Below are positions 25,586 through 34,644 of a stretch of DNA of 64,000 bases, piece after piece. The notes under the pieces were generated by a model, which searched no databases, was not told where the DNA came from, and worked only from the letters and a program-made list of their open reading frames with translations. The first letter of the stretch is position 1. Each line of letters opens with the position of its first letter. Source of the DNA: Bordetella parapertussis (GTDB lineage: Bacteria; Pseudomonadota; Gammaproteobacteria; Burkholderiales; Burkholderiaceae_C); the NCBI GenBank assembly GCA_945901125.1, contig CAMDKD010000008.1:1-64000 (forward strand). Reading direction: 5' to 3'. The translations under genes were made by a program, and so were the position numbers.

Positions 25586-26544
25586 GACAAACGGGTCACG
25601 CCGGGCAATTCGCTGGCGACAATGGCATTGCGCAAAGCGGCGATGGCTTCATAACGCGTGAAACTGCGCCGCCAGGCCAGCACCACACGCCGTGTTGGCG
25701 GCGCGTCGTTGCCTTCGACAATCGGCAGATAACGCACATAGGTGTCCAATGATTTTTTCTTTTTGCCCGTGGACAACAAGGCGTCTTTGGGCACACTGAG
25801 CCTGGGCACCACGGTCACGCCCATGCCTGCGGCCACCATGTGTTTGATGGTTTCCAGCGACGAGCCTTCAAAGCTTTTGCGTATGCCTTCGGTGTCGTTG
25901 GAAAAGCGCGCGAACTCGGGGCAGACTTCGAGCACATGGTCGCGGAAACAATGGCCGTTGCCCAACAGCAGCATGGTCTCGGCTTTGAGTTCGGTGGCGC
26001 TGATGGACTCGCGCCCGGACAGCGGGTGGTTGCTAGGTAAGGCCGCCATGAACGGCTCGTCGTACAAAGCCGCGACGGCTAAACCGGTGTCGGGAAACGG
26101 CTCAGCCATGATGGCGCAATCTATCTCGCCGGTGCGCAGCATTTCCAGCAATTTGACGGTGAAGTTTTCTTGCAGCATCAGCGGCATTTGCGGCGACATG
26201 TCTATGCTGTGACGCACCAGTTCGGGCAACAAATAGGGCGCGATGGTGTAGATCACGCCTAAGCGCAGCGGACCGGCCAGCGGGTCTTTGCCGCGCTTGG
26301 CAATCTCTTTGATGTTGGCTGCTTGCTCGAGCACGCTTTGCGCCTGGCGGATGATGTCTTCGCCCAGCGGCGTCACCGCCACTTCGTTGGCGCTGCGCTC
26401 AAACAACTTGACCTGCAATTCCTCTTCCAGATTTTTGATGCCGACCGACAGCGTGGGCTGGGACACAAAGCAGGCAACGGCAGCGCGGCCAAAATGCTTT
26501 TCGCGTGCCACGGCAACGATGTATTTCAGTTCGGTCAGGGTCAT
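25582..26544 (-). CDS. oxyR: hydrogen peroxide-responsive regulator OxyR
   Basis: A 320-residue LysR-family activator. The N-terminal helix-turn-helix is MTLTELKYIVAVAREKHFGRAA...VSQPTLSVGIKNLEEEL. Starting at this Met, the two redox cysteines of the GHCFRDHVLEVCPEF segment fall at positions 199 and 208, the same numbers as in E. coli OxyR; they form the peroxide-sensing disulfide. It lies 7 bp downstream of recG and overlaps ubiA, giving the recG-oxyR-ubiA run. Confidence 0.96.
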   Translation of the reverse strand: MTLTELKYIVAVAREKHFGRAAVACFVSQPTLSVGIKNLEEELQVKLFERSANEVAVTPLGEDIIRQAQSVLEQAANIKEIAKRGKDPLAGPLRLGVIYTIAPYLLPELVRHSIDMSPQMPLMLQENFTVKLLEMLRTGEIDCAIMAEPFPDTGLAVAALYDEPFMAALPSNHPLSGRESISATELKAETMLLLGNGHCFRDHVLEVCPEFARFSNDTEGIRKSFEGSSLETIKHMVAAGMGVTVVPRLSVPKDALLSTGKKKKSLDTYVRYLPIVEGNDAPPTRRVVLAWRRSFTRYEAIAALRNAIVASELPGVTRLS

Positions 26545-26551
26545 GGTGTGT

Positions 26552-28681
26552 TCAAGCTTTGAGAAAGTCAGATTTTCCACCCAACCAGCGTTCCACGTGC
26601 CGGGCCGCGTTTTGCGGGTGCTGATCCAACATCAGTGGCGCGAGTTGCTGCGCCCATTGCAACAAGTCGCCGTCCACCGCCAGATCGGCAAACCGCAACA
26701 TGGCCGCACCACTTTGGCGCGAACCCAAAAACTCGCCAGGACCGCGAATCTCCAAGTCGCGCCGGGCAATCTCAAAGCCGTCGCCGGTCTCGGCCATGGC
26801 CCGCAAACGCGCCCGCGCGGTGTCGCTGAGCCGCCCGTGTTCGCCCAGCGAATACAAGAGCACGCAAGCCGATGCCGCCGCACCGCGCCCGACGCGGCCG
26901 CGCAACTGATGCAACTGGCTCAAGCCGAAACGCTCGGCGTGCTCGATCACCATCAACGAGGCATTCGGCACATCCACGCCTACCTCGATCACGGTGGTGC
27001 TGACCAGCACGCCCATTTGCCCTTGCACAAACAAGGACATGACGGCTTTTTTCTCGGCCTGCGGCATGCGCGAATGCAAGAGGCCGACCATGACACCGGG
27101 CAAAGCCGCGCACAAATCCTGGTGCGTGTCGGTGGCGTTGCGCAAATCCAGCGCTTCGCTTTCTTCGATCAGCGGACACACCCAGTAAATCTGCCGACCC
27201 TCGGTCAATTGGGCGCGTATGCGCTCGATGATTTCATCCCGCCGGGTTTCGGCCACCAGCTTGGTGACGATGGGCGTGCGCCCGGGCGGCAGCTCGTCTA
27301 TGGTGGACACATCCAAATCGGCGTAATAGCTCATGGCCAAGGTGCGCGGAATCGGTGTGGCGCTCATCATCAGCAAATGCGGTTCTTGCGGCGCGCCCGC
27401 CGCCTGCTCGCCGAAAGTTTCTGCGTCAGACAGCTTTTGCCGCAGCGCCAAGCGTTGCGCCACGCCGAAGCGGTGTTGCTCATCGATGATGGCCAGCCCC
27501 AGCGCTTTGAAATGCACTTTGTCTTGAATGACCGCATGCGTGCCGACCACCAGCGCAGCCTCGCCGTTTTCCACCATGGCCAGCATGCTGTCGCGTTCTT
27601 TTTTCTTCTGGCTGCCGGTCAGCCAAGCGACTTGCAAGCCCAGCGGCTGCAACACCGGCGCCAGCCAGCCTATGAGTTTGGCGAAATGCTGCTCGGCCAG
27701 TATTTCGGTCGGCGCCATCAAAGCGCATTGCCAACCGGCATCTATGCATTGCGCCGCCGCTAACGCGGCCACCACGGTTTTGCCCGAACCGACATCGCCT
27801 TGCAGCAAGCGGTGCATGGGCACGGCGCGCGCCACGTCGTTGGCGATTTCATTCACTACGCGTTGTTGCGCGCCGGTCAACTTGAAAGGCAAGACAGCGT
27901 GTAACTGCGCCAGTACGCCCTCTGTTTGTGTACTGTGTGCCAGCACAGGCGCGTTCAACAACTGGCGTTCGCGCTTGGCCTGCAATTGCGACAACTGCTG
28001 CGCCAGCAATTCCTCGGCTTTCAGGCGTTGCCAAGCCGGGTGGCTGCGGTCTTCCAATTCCCCCAAGGACACATCGGGCGCGGGGTGATGCAAAAACTGC
28101 AAGCTCTCGCGCAAGCCCCAACTGCGCGGCGGCAAATGGTTTTGCGGAATGGTCTCGGTGAATGCGTCGCTTTGCAAAGCACGCGCCAAACCGCCAAGCA
28201 CGGCTTTGCGCAAATAGGCTTGCGGCAATTCGGCGGTGCTCGGGTAGACCGGGGTCAGCGCTGCTGCTAAAGGCGCACCGGCGGCTTGCACCGTCGGGTG
28301 CATCATGGTGTAGCCCATGAAGCCGCCACGCAACTCGCCGCGCAAACGCACTTGGCGTCCGACCTCCAAGGCCTTTTGCATGTTCGGGTAGAAATTGAAA
28401 AAACGCAGCGTGCACAAGTCTGCGCCGTCGCTGACCACCGCTTGTAACTGGCGGCGCGGTTTGAACACCACCTGACAGCTTTGCACCACGGCTTCAAATT
28501 GCAGGTTGTCGCCGTCGCGTGCAGTGCCGAGTGTGCCCAACTTGGTTTCGTCTTCGTAACGCATGGGCAAATGCAAAGCCATGTCGATCGGGCGCAGCAA
28601 GCCCATTTTGCGCAAGGCTTTTTGCGGCATGGACAGCGGTTTGCGCTCGGTGCTGGTAACAGTTGGCTGATCGGCGGGCAT
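26552..28681 (-). CDS. recG: ATP-dependent DNA helicase RecG
   Basis: A 709-residue superfamily 2 helicase that regresses stalled forks and branch-migrates Holliday junctions. The N-terminal wedge (OB fold) covers about residues 60-160. Walker A is GDVGSGKTVVAALAA, the DEXH box is DEQHRFG, with MSATPIPRTLA as motif III and STTVIEVGVDVPNA and QLRGRVGRG toward the C-terminus. The start at 28681 gives a normal length; a Met 17 codons later is possible. It heads the recG-oxyR-ubiA run. Confidence 0.95.
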   Translation of the reverse strand: MPADQPTVTSTERKPLSMPQKALRKMGLLRPIDMALHLPMRYEDETKLGTLGTARDGDNLQFEAVVQSCQVVFKPRRQLQAVVSDGADLCTLRFFNFYPNMQKALEVGRQVRLRGELRGGFMGYTMMHPTVQAAGAPLAAALTPVYPSTAELPQAYLRKAVLGGLARALQSDAFTETIPQNHLPPRSWGLRESLQFLHHPAPDVSLGELEDRSHPAWQRLKAEELLAQQLSQLQAKRERQLLNAPVLAHSTQTEGVLAQLHAVLPFKLTGAQQRVVNEIANDVARAVPMHRLLQGDVGSGKTVVAALAAAQCIDAGWQCALMAPTEILAEQHFAKLIGWLAPVLQPLGLQVAWLTGSQKKKERDSMLAMVENGEAALVVGTHAVIQDKVHFKALGLAIIDEQHRFGVAQRLALRQKLSDAETFGEQAAGAPQEPHLLMMSATPIPRTLAMSYYADLDVSTIDELPPGRTPIVTKLVAETRRDEIIERIRAQLTEGRQIYWVCPLIEESEALDLRNATDTHQDLCAALPGVMVGLLHSRMPQAEKKAVMSLFVQGQMGVLVSTTVIEVGVDVPNASLMVIEHAERFGLSQLHQLRGRVGRGAAASACVLLYSLGEHGRLSDTARARLRAMAETGDGFEIARRDLEIRGPGEFLGSRQSGAAMLRFADLAVDGDLLQWAQQLAPLMLDQHPQNAARHVERWLGGKSDFLKA

Positions 28682-28709
28682 GTGGGGGCGATTGTGCCTC
28701 GTCAACGGT

Positions 28710-29633
28710 TTATTTTTGCCGGTTGATTCCTTGCACCGCACAGCGGGCCGCCGCCAAATCCCAACCGGCCCAGCCACAGCTTTTGAAAAACACCGGGCCT
28801 TTGTGTGTGTCCACCACGGATGCCAGACCACGCAACAGGTCTTGCAAAGAGGCAAAACGCGCCACATCCAAACCGGCTTGCAGCAAATCACCGGCTTCAT
28901 GGTCTGCGTCGCGCGTATCGACCACAATGCGCCCGTGCTGCGCCAGATGCAGACACACCTCCGGCGCCCACTCAAGCATGCGCTTACTGAAAGCGCCTAC
29001 CGCACACACAAACGCATCGTCTCTAGGCCGCGCCCGCATGGCGATTTGCTGGGCACTGGTCGCCGTCACCACCAGACTGCATTCGGCCAACGCTTCGTCG
29101 GCGTTGTCCACCACTAGCGCTTGTAGACCTAAGCTGATGGCGTGCTCCACCAAAGCCTCAGCGCTGGCGCGGCTGCGCGAAGCCACCCTCACTTCTTTCA
29201 CGCCCAGACCTTGCGCGAATGCTTCCAAGTGCGAGCGCCCTTGTACCCCAGCACCGACGATCAGCAACTTGCCTTTGGGGTTTGGTGCCAACTGCTGCGC
29301 GGCCAGCAAGGACACAGCAGCTGTGCGCCGCGCCGTCACCGTCGGGCCGTCAAGCAGGCACAAACGGCGACCGTTCACCGCGTCGAACACCAACACATCG
29401 CCTTGTATAGCCGGCAGTTGACGAGCAGGGTTGTCGGCGACAAAGGTGATCAGCTTGGTGATGGCCAACTGCTTGTCTGAGGCCGGCATGACAAACAAAC
29501 TGCTGGTGTCCGACACGGCATGCACCAGGCGCGGCGGTACCAACACCGAGGTGTCGCGCAGCAAAGCCGAAATGCATTTGACCAACTGTGGATAAGGCAG
29601 CGCGGCGGCGGTTTGTTCAGCGTTGAAAATCAT
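28710..29633 (-). CDS. ornithine cyclodeaminase/mu-crystallin family protein
   Basis: A 307-residue NAD(P)-dependent enzyme of the OCD/mu-crystallin family, which includes ornithine cyclodeaminase, alanine dehydrogenases and cyclic ketimine (pyrroline/piperideine-2-carboxylate) reductases. The nucleotide-binding motif is LLIVGAGVQGRSHLEAF; ITKLITFVADNP and LDGPTVTARRTAAVS are substrate-side segments. The preferred start is MIFNAEQ at 29633; the frame is open back to a TTG overlapping the upstream stop. Members that reduce cyclic imino acids look closest, but the substrate is not decided by sequence. Confidence 0.85.
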   Translation of the reverse strand: MIFNAEQTAAALPYPQLVKCISALLRDTSVLVPPRLVHAVSDTSSLFVMPASDKQLAITKLITFVADNPARQLPAIQGDVLVFDAVNGRRLCLLDGPTVTARRTAAVSLLAAQQLAPNPKGKLLIVGAGVQGRSHLEAFAQGLGVKEVRVASRSRASAEALVEHAISLGLQALVVDNADEALAECSLVVTATSAQQIAMRARPRDDAFVCAVGAFSKRMLEWAPEVCLHLAQHGRIVVDTRDADHEAGDLLQAGLDVARFASLQDLLRGLASVVDTHKGPVFFKSCGWAGWDLAAARCAVQGINRQK

Positions 29634-29689
29634 ATGGCTTGCATTGTCGCTATGCGGCCTAGGCGCAAACGCCAGCGCGGCGTGAAGAC

Positions 29690-30496
29690 TCAAGCGGCGG
29701 CAGTTGGTGCCAGATCCAGCCGTACCGCAATGCCTTGCAACTCTGGCGTGGGCGCGGGGTAATAGTCCATCACCAGCGGGTCGTGGCCGGGAATCACGTG
29801 GTCGGGCGAATCGGCCAATTCATTGATGGTGCGGTAAGCGTTCAGCATGTCGCCCAGATTGAATGCAATGCTGAAGAAACGCTGGCTGCGTATGTGTTCG
29901 TAGTAATGGCTGGCGTCAGATGCCAGCACCACCCAGCCGCGTGCGGTGTTGACGCGCACGCATTGCAAACCGTCGGTGTGACCGCCGACATGGTGCAGCG
30001 ACAAGCCGGGGGCCAGTTCATGCGTGCCTTTGTGAAAACACACCCTGTCTTTGTAAACCAGTTTGACCATGGCGGCCACGTCATCGCCTTCGTAGCCGTG
30101 GCGCATGTAGTGGTTGCACATGTGCCGGCCGGTGGCAAAACCCATCTCCGCATCCTGCAAATGGAAGTTGGCCTTGGGGAAATCATCAAAGCCGCCGACG
30201 TGATCGTAGTGCATGTGGGTCAGTACCACGTCGCGCACTTCGGCCGGATTGACGCCGAGCAGCGCCAGTCCGGCGCTTGGGCGGATCAGCAATTCGCGCT
30301 GGCGCTTGATCGCCATCTCAGGCAGAAAACCGGTGTCTATGACGACAGTGCGATTGGCATTGCGCACCACCCAGACGAAATAATCCATGCGCATGGCTTC
30401 GTCATGCGGGTCGCCGCCGACAAAATGGTCGCGCCGCGCACCGACACGGGTGGCGTAGCGGATGGCAAACACTTCGTACGTTTCTAAGTTTGACAT
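29690..30496 (-). CDS. metallo-beta-lactamase-fold lactonase (AHL lactonase/AttM-like family)
   Basis: A 268-residue MBL-fold hydrolase. The dinuclear zinc site is seen as THMHYDHVGGFDDF, with further ligands in GGHTDGLQ, ASDASHYYEH and IPGHDPLV. The N-terminal segment and length resemble the N-acyl-homoserine-lactone lactonase (AttM/AiiA) group, which also contains enzymes for other lactones. No LuxI/LuxR pair is present, so quorum quenching should not be assumed. It diverges from the PanB-like gene and runs toward the ornithine-cyclodeaminase-type gene 56 bp downstream. Confidence 0.85.
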   Translation of the reverse strand: MSNLETYEVFAIRYATRVGARRDHFVGGDPHDEAMRMDYFVWVVRNANRTVVIDTGFLPEMAIKRQRELLIRPSAGLALLGVNPAEVRDVVLTHMHYDHVGGFDDFPKANFHLQDAEMGFATGRHMCNHYMRHGYEGDDVAAMVKLVYKDRVCFHKGTHELAPGLSLHHVGGHTDGLQCVRVNTARGWVVLASDASHYYEHIRSQRFFSIAFNLGDMLNAYRTINELADSPDHVIPGHDPLVMDYYPAPTPELQGIAVRLDLAPTAAA

Positions 30497-30616
30497 GCGT
30501 TCCTCGTTCTGAGCCCTTATGTTTGCACTGTATATGCTGAAGAGCCACGCTGACCCCGAGCTTTCCATCTCGACGCAAACAACTTAATATGCGGGTTGAA
30601 CGAACCGGAGAAAACC

Positions 30617-31516
30617 ATGAGCACCTACAAAAGCAGCGGCGCGATTCCACCGCGCGAACCGGGCAGTCGCCCGCTTAAACGCGTCGCCACCATGGCCGGT
30701 GTGTACGGTTTGCGCAATTACACGGTGCGCGACATACGCGAGCTCAAAGGCAAGCGAACGCTGGTCGAAACGCTGGCGTTCACGCCCGAAGACGCCGCCG
30801 CCGCCGAAGAAGCCGGTATAGATACCTTGAAAGTGCGCTTCGACCCGAAACGCATGGATTTGGCAGCGGAAATCCGCAAAGCCGCGCCGCATACCTTCAT
30901 GTCGTTTTCAATGCCGCTGGTGGCGGTGGCCAGCCCCGAAGAAGCGCTGCGGCTGGCGTTCAGCGCCATGGAGATAGGCGGCGACGCCATCATGTGCCAA
31001 TGGAACCCGAGGTTTATCAACGCCCTGGCCGAAGCCGGTGTGCCGGCCCAAGGCCATGTCGGCCTGGTGCCGCGGCTGAGCACCTGGACCGGCGGCTTGC
31101 GCGCGGTTGGCAAAACCGCCGATGAAGCCTTGGCGCTTTACCGCCAAATCAAAGCCTTGGAGAACGCAGGTGCCTGGGCGGTGGAAGTCGAAGTCATACC
31201 CGAGCAAATACTGCGCGAGCTGTCCAAGCGCACCAGCTTAATCACCTCGTCCATAGGCGCGGGCAGCGGCGGCGACATACAGTTTTTGTTTGCCGAAGAT
31301 ATTCTGGGCGACGGGCCCGGGCCATTCGCCCGCCACTCCAAACAGTACCGCGATTTCCACGCCATGCGAGAGCATATGCAGCAAGAACGCGTGTCGGCAT
31401 TCCGCGAATACATTGCCGACGTGCAAACCCAAGCCTTCCCCGGGCCTGAGCATGTGATTCAGGCCGGACCGGAATTGGTGAATGCATTTCTTGAAAAACT
31501 CGACAAACCGGGGTGA
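30617..31516 (+). CDS. ketopantoate hydroxymethyltransferase-like (PanB-fold) protein
   Basis: A 299-residue (beta/alpha)8 protein of the PanB/isocitrate-lyase-like superfamily. HVGLVPRLSTWTGGLRAVGKTADEA matches the GHIGLTPQ-type loop, and AGAWAVEVEVIPEQI and SSIGAGSGGDIQFLFAEDILG match the following PanB strands. The canonical N-terminal VGDS metal-binding segment is replaced by VRFDPKR, so this is probably a paralogue with a different reaction. A GGAG ribosome binding site precedes the ATG at 30617. It diverges from the lactonase-like gene with a 120-bp gap. Confidence 0.7.
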   Translation: MSTYKSSGAIPPREPGSRPLKRVATMAGVYGLRNYTVRDIRELKGKRTLVETLAFTPEDAAAAEEAGIDTLKVRFDPKRMDLAAEIRKAAPHTFMSFSMPLVAVASPEEALRLAFSAMEIGGDAIMCQWNPRFINALAEAGVPAQGHVGLVPRLSTWTGGLRAVGKTADEALALYRQIKALENAGAWAVEVEVIPEQILRELSKRTSLITSSIGAGSGGDIQFLFAEDILGDGPGPFARHSKQYRDFHAMREHMQQERVSAFREYIADVQTQAFPGPEHVIQAGPELVNAFLEKLDKPG

Positions 31517-31605
31517 TGTTCTGGGCTTTCGTGGGACCGGTTTCTGTCTGAGAAAATAGCGTTTCTCTCACTCACTTGGAACGGGCCCGTCCGGCCCTCA
31601 AGCAC

Positions 31606-32715
31606 ATGCCATCTTCTGCACCTGTTCGCCGCTACACGCTTAGCGATTTTGAGTTTCAACTTCCCCCAGAGCTGATTGCCCAGCAACCCTCGCATGAGCG
31701 CAGCGGCTCGCGCTTGCTTGATGCGCGCGACCCTTTGCAACCGGTGGACCGCATCTTTCGTGACTTGCCGGGTTTGCTGAATGCTGGTGACCTGCTGGTG
31801 TTTAACGACACGCAAGTGGTGAACGCGCGTCTCTTTGGCGAAAAAGCAAGCGGCGGGCAACTGGAGTTGCTGATCGAACGCGTGCTGCCTGATGTGGCAG
31901 GCGAACCGACAAACCGCGTGGTTGCTCACATGAAGGTCAGCAAAAAACCTATGCCAGGCGCGCGGCTGATGATGTGGGACCGCAGCGGTCGGCGGCATGC
32001 GTTTGAGGCGACGCTGATCGGGCGCTGGCCGGATGAAAACGGCGCTTTGTTTTTGCTGTCGTTCAGCGATGAGCCACACGGCTTGATGGAACAACACGGC
32101 CATATGCCGCTGCCGCCTTACATAGAGCGCACGCAAAAATCTGCGGTAGACGAACACCGGCAAGCGGACACACAGCGCTACCAAACCGTGTTCGCCAAAC
32201 ACCCGGGCGCGGCTGCTGCGCCCACCGCCGCACTGCATTTCGACGAAACCGTTTTGCAAGCTCTGGCTGAACGCGGCGTGCACACGGCCAGCGTCACGCT
32301 GCACGTGGGTGCAGGCACGTTTTCACCGGTGAAAACCGAAAACCTCAGCGAACACCGCATGCACAGCGAGTGGTACCGCATACCGTCTTCCACGTTGCAA
32401 GCGATTGCCGACTGCCGCGCACGCGGCGGGCGGGTGGTGGCTGTGGGCACAACCAGTGTGCGCACGCTGGAGTCCTGGGCGCAAACCGGTCACACCGAGG
32501 GCGACACGCGCATCTTCATCACGCCGGGTTTTGAGTTCAAGGTGGTAGATGTGCTGATCACCAATTTTCATTTGCCTAAATCCACCTTGTTGATGTTGGT
32601 GGCGGCGTTCAGCGGTTTCGATCATATGCAGCGCGTGTACAAGCACGCCATCGAGCAGCAGTACCGGTTTTTCAGTTATGGGGATGCCATGCTGTTGACG
32701 AAATTCAGGCCTTAG
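31606..32715 (+). CDS. queA: S-adenosylmethionine:tRNA ribosyltransferase-isomerase
   Basis: A 369-residue QueA, which makes epoxyqueuosine in tRNA by transferring the ribosyl moiety of SAM. Family segments include DFEFQLPPELIAQQP, LLVFNDTQVVNARLFG, LHVGAGTFSPVKTENL and TTSVRTLESW. I start at MPSSAPVRRYTLSDF; a TTG ten codons upstream is possible. tgt, the preceding enzyme of the pathway, lies 0.7 kb downstream on the same strand, separated by vapBC on the other strand. The last 11 bases overlap vapC. Confidence 0.96.
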   Translation: MPSSAPVRRYTLSDFEFQLPPELIAQQPSHERSGSRLLDARDPLQPVDRIFRDLPGLLNAGDLLVFNDTQVVNARLFGEKASGGQLELLIERVLPDVAGEPTNRVVAHMKVSKKPMPGARLMMWDRSGRRHAFEATLIGRWPDENGALFLLSFSDEPHGLMEQHGHMPLPPYIERTQKSAVDEHRQADTQRYQTVFAKHPGAAAAPTAALHFDETVLQALAERGVHTASVTLHVGAGTFSPVKTENLSEHRMHSEWYRIPSSTLQAIADCRARGGRVVAVGTTSVRTLESWAQTGHTEGDTRIFITPGFEFKVVDVLITNFHLPKSTLLMLVAAFSGFDHMQRVYKHAIEQQYRFFSYGDAMLLTKFRP

Positions 32716-33079
32716 GGAAATACTTCACGCCCGCTAGGCCTTGGTAATCCGCATCCTGCGTCCATAAAACAGCTTTGTACTCGAGAGCCATGGCATACAT
32801 GGCTGCATCCGCCATGGCCAAGCCGTGTTTCAGCGACAACTCAGATGCCGCAATGGCGCGTTCTTCGTTGAGTTCAATCACGGAGGCGCGCCGCATCACT
32901 TCCAAACACATGTCACGCAATTCAACTGTCAGTTTGCGAGATAACACCCGGTGCACTTCGTACAAATTGATGCTGGTAACCAGCAAACAGGCCTCGTTTT
33001 CGATGATGGGTTTGAAGATGGGGCCGTTAGAACCCGCTAAAAAAAACTCAATCCAGCCAGAGGCATCCACCATGTTCAT
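32705..33079 (-). CDS. vapC: PIN-domain toxin, VapC type
   Basis: A 124-residue PIN-domain protein, the ribonuclease half of a VapBC module; known members cleave tRNA or rRNA. The acidic metal-binding residues are visible: Asp5 (MNMVDASGW), Glu41 (NLYEVHR), Asp91 (GLAMADAAMYA) and Asp109 (WTQDADY). It overlaps the vapB stop by 4 nt and overlaps the end of queA tail to tail by 11 bp. The module is wedged between queA and tgt. Confidence 0.9.
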   Translation of the reverse strand: MNMVDASGWIEFFLAGSNGPIFKPIIENEACLLVTSINLYEVHRVLSRKLTVELRDMCLEVMRRASVIELNEERAIAASELSLKHGLAMADAAMYAMALEYKAVLWTQDADYQGLAGVKYFPKA

Positions 33080-33300
33080 TCGTAGTCCTTGTCAGGGTCC
33101 TTGGGCGGCTCGATGTCACCCAAGTCATACCCTTTGAGGATGCCGTAATAAGCGCTCATGGGCAGCAAAGGCGTAATCACAATTTGTTTGCCCCGCACTT
33201 CAAATTGAATATGCGAGCCCGGCTCAATGCCGAGCTGATTGCGCATGGCGACTGGCAAAGTGACCTGCCCTTTGCTGGAAACAACTGCGTTGCTTGACAT
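33076..33300 (-). CDS. vapB: AbrB-type antitoxin, VapB
   Basis: A 74-residue protein with a SpoVT/AbrB swapped-hairpin DNA-binding domain (VVSSKGQVTLPVAMRNQLGIEPGSHIQFEV) and an acidic tail (PPKDPDKDYE) that would cover the VapC active site. It precedes vapC with a 4-nt overlap. A perfect inverted repeat lies 12 bp upstream. Confidence 0.9.
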   Translation of the reverse strand: MSSNAVVSSKGQVTLPVAMRNQLGIEPGSHIQFEVRGKQIVITPLLPMSAYYGILKGYDLGDIEPPKDPDKDYE

Positions 33301-33311
33301 ATATGAAATCC

Positions 33312-33331
33312 TTTACTTTTTTGAAAGTAAA
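33312..33331. promoter_or_regulatory. inverted repeat upstream of vapBC, likely operator
   Basis: TTTACTTT (33312-33319) and its exact complement AAAGTAAA (33324-33331) are separated by 4 bp in an AT-rich stretch just upstream of vapB. VapBC complexes usually repress their own promoter through such sites. A related GTAAAG lies a little farther upstream. Confidence 0.55.
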
Positions 33332-33411
33332 ACAAATATTAATGTAAAGAATTTGATTTGTCCAGCGCGTCTGCTCTTAAAACGGGTAACCCGGGCACGT
33401 AAACTGCCCGC

Positions 33412-34578
33412 ATGCTGACATTTGATCTCTTAAAAACCGAGGGCCAGGCCCGCCGTGGCCGCCTGACTTTGAACCATGGCGTGGTGCAAACGCCTATCTT
33501 CATGCCGGTGGGCACTTACGGCACGGTCAAGGGCGTGATGCCGCGCAGCCTGCACGACATGGGCGCACAAATCATTCTGGGCAACACCTTCCATTTGTGG
33601 ATGCGCCCGGGGCAAGACATCATGCAAAGCTTTGGCGGCCTGCATGCGTTTGAGCAATGGCACAAACCGATATTGACCGACAGCGGCGGCTTTCAAGTGT
33701 GGTCGTTAGGCGCGATGCGCAAGATCACCGAGGAAGGCGTGCATTTCGCGTCACCGGTGAACGGTGACAAACTGTTCATGTCGCCCGAGGTGAGTATGCA
33801 AATTCAAACCGTGCTGAACAGCGACATCGTCATGCAGTTGGATGAATGCACGCCTTATGAAACCAAAGGCCAGCTGACCACCGAAGCTGAAGCCAATACA
33901 TCGATGCAAATGAGTTTGCGCTGGGCGCGGCGCAGCCAGGAAGAATTTCACCGCTTGAACAACCCGAACGCATTGTTCGGCATTGTGCAAGGCGGCATGT
34001 TTGAGTCGTTAAGACAAGAGTCGTTAGATCGTTTGGTGGAAATGGATTTCCCCGGCTACGCGGTCGGCGGCGTCAGCGTGGGTGAACCCAAGGACGAGAT
34101 GCTGCGCATCATGGCGCACACACCGCACCGCCTGCCCGCGCACAAGCCGCGTTACCTGATGGGTGTGGGCACGCCGGAAGATTTGGTGGAAGGCGTGCGC
34201 GTCGGTGTCGATATGTTTGATTGCGTCATGCCTACGCGCAATGCGCGCAACGGCACTTTGTTTACCCGCTATGGGGACTTGAAGTTGCGCAACGCGCGAC
34301 ACAAAAGCGATCCGCAACCGATAGACCCGAGTTGCACTTGCTATGCGTGTGCGGGTAGTTCAGGCGTGAGCTGGAACGACGGTGGACGCGAAGGCTTCAG
34401 CCGAGCTTATATGCATCACTTGGACCGCTGCGGCGAAATGCTCGGCCCCATGCTGGCCACGGTGCACAACCTGCATTACTACTTGAACCTGATGCAAGAA
34501 GTGCGGGATGCGCTGGACGCGGGAGATTTCGCTGGTTTTGTGGGGAGGTTTAAGGGGGACAGGGTGAGGGGGGTTTGA
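33412..34578 (+). CDS. tgt: queuine tRNA-ribosyltransferase
   Basis: A 388-residue TGT that exchanges guanine 34 for preQ1 in GUN anticodons. NTFHLWMRPG, TDSGGFQVWSLGAMRKITEEGVHF (Asp in the active site), GIVQGGMFESLRQESLD and the zinc site CTCYAC...H near the C-terminus are present. Together with queA it supplies the queuosine pathway. Confidence 0.97.
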   Translation: MLTFDLLKTEGQARRGRLTLNHGVVQTPIFMPVGTYGTVKGVMPRSLHDMGAQIILGNTFHLWMRPGQDIMQSFGGLHAFEQWHKPILTDSGGFQVWSLGAMRKITEEGVHFASPVNGDKLFMSPEVSMQIQTVLNSDIVMQLDECTPYETKGQLTTEAEANTSMQMSLRWARRSQEEFHRLNNPNALFGIVQGGMFESLRQESLDRLVEMDFPGYAVGGVSVGEPKDEMLRIMAHTPHRLPAHKPRYLMGVGTPEDLVEGVRVGVDMFDCVMPTRNARNGTLFTRYGDLKLRNARHKSDPQPIDPSCTCYACAGSSGVSWNDGGREGFSRAYMHHLDRCGEMLGPMLATVHNLHYYLNLMQEVRDALDAGDFAGFVGRFKGDRVRGV

Positions 34579-34644
34579 GGGGGACTGGGGGGAGCCTTTG
34601 CAACCCTTGACCTGCCGCGTGCCCAGCGTCAGCTTCGCTTTCGC

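Noticed and set aside
26288..27763. A 491-codon open frame on the plus strand opposite oxyR and recG
   Set aside because: It lies entirely antisense to two clearly conserved genes and its translation is His/Arg/Gln-rich low-complexity sequence typical of a shadow frame in GC-rich DNA.
28682..28975. N-terminal extension of RecG by 98 codons
   Set aside because: It runs through the conserved end of the downstream-facing ornithine-cyclodeaminase-family gene in another frame and gives a RecG longer than usual.
29690..30496. Quorum-quenching function for the MBL lactonase-like gene
   Set aside because: No LuxI/LuxR genes are present and the family includes lactonases for other substrates, so only the fold-level call is kept.
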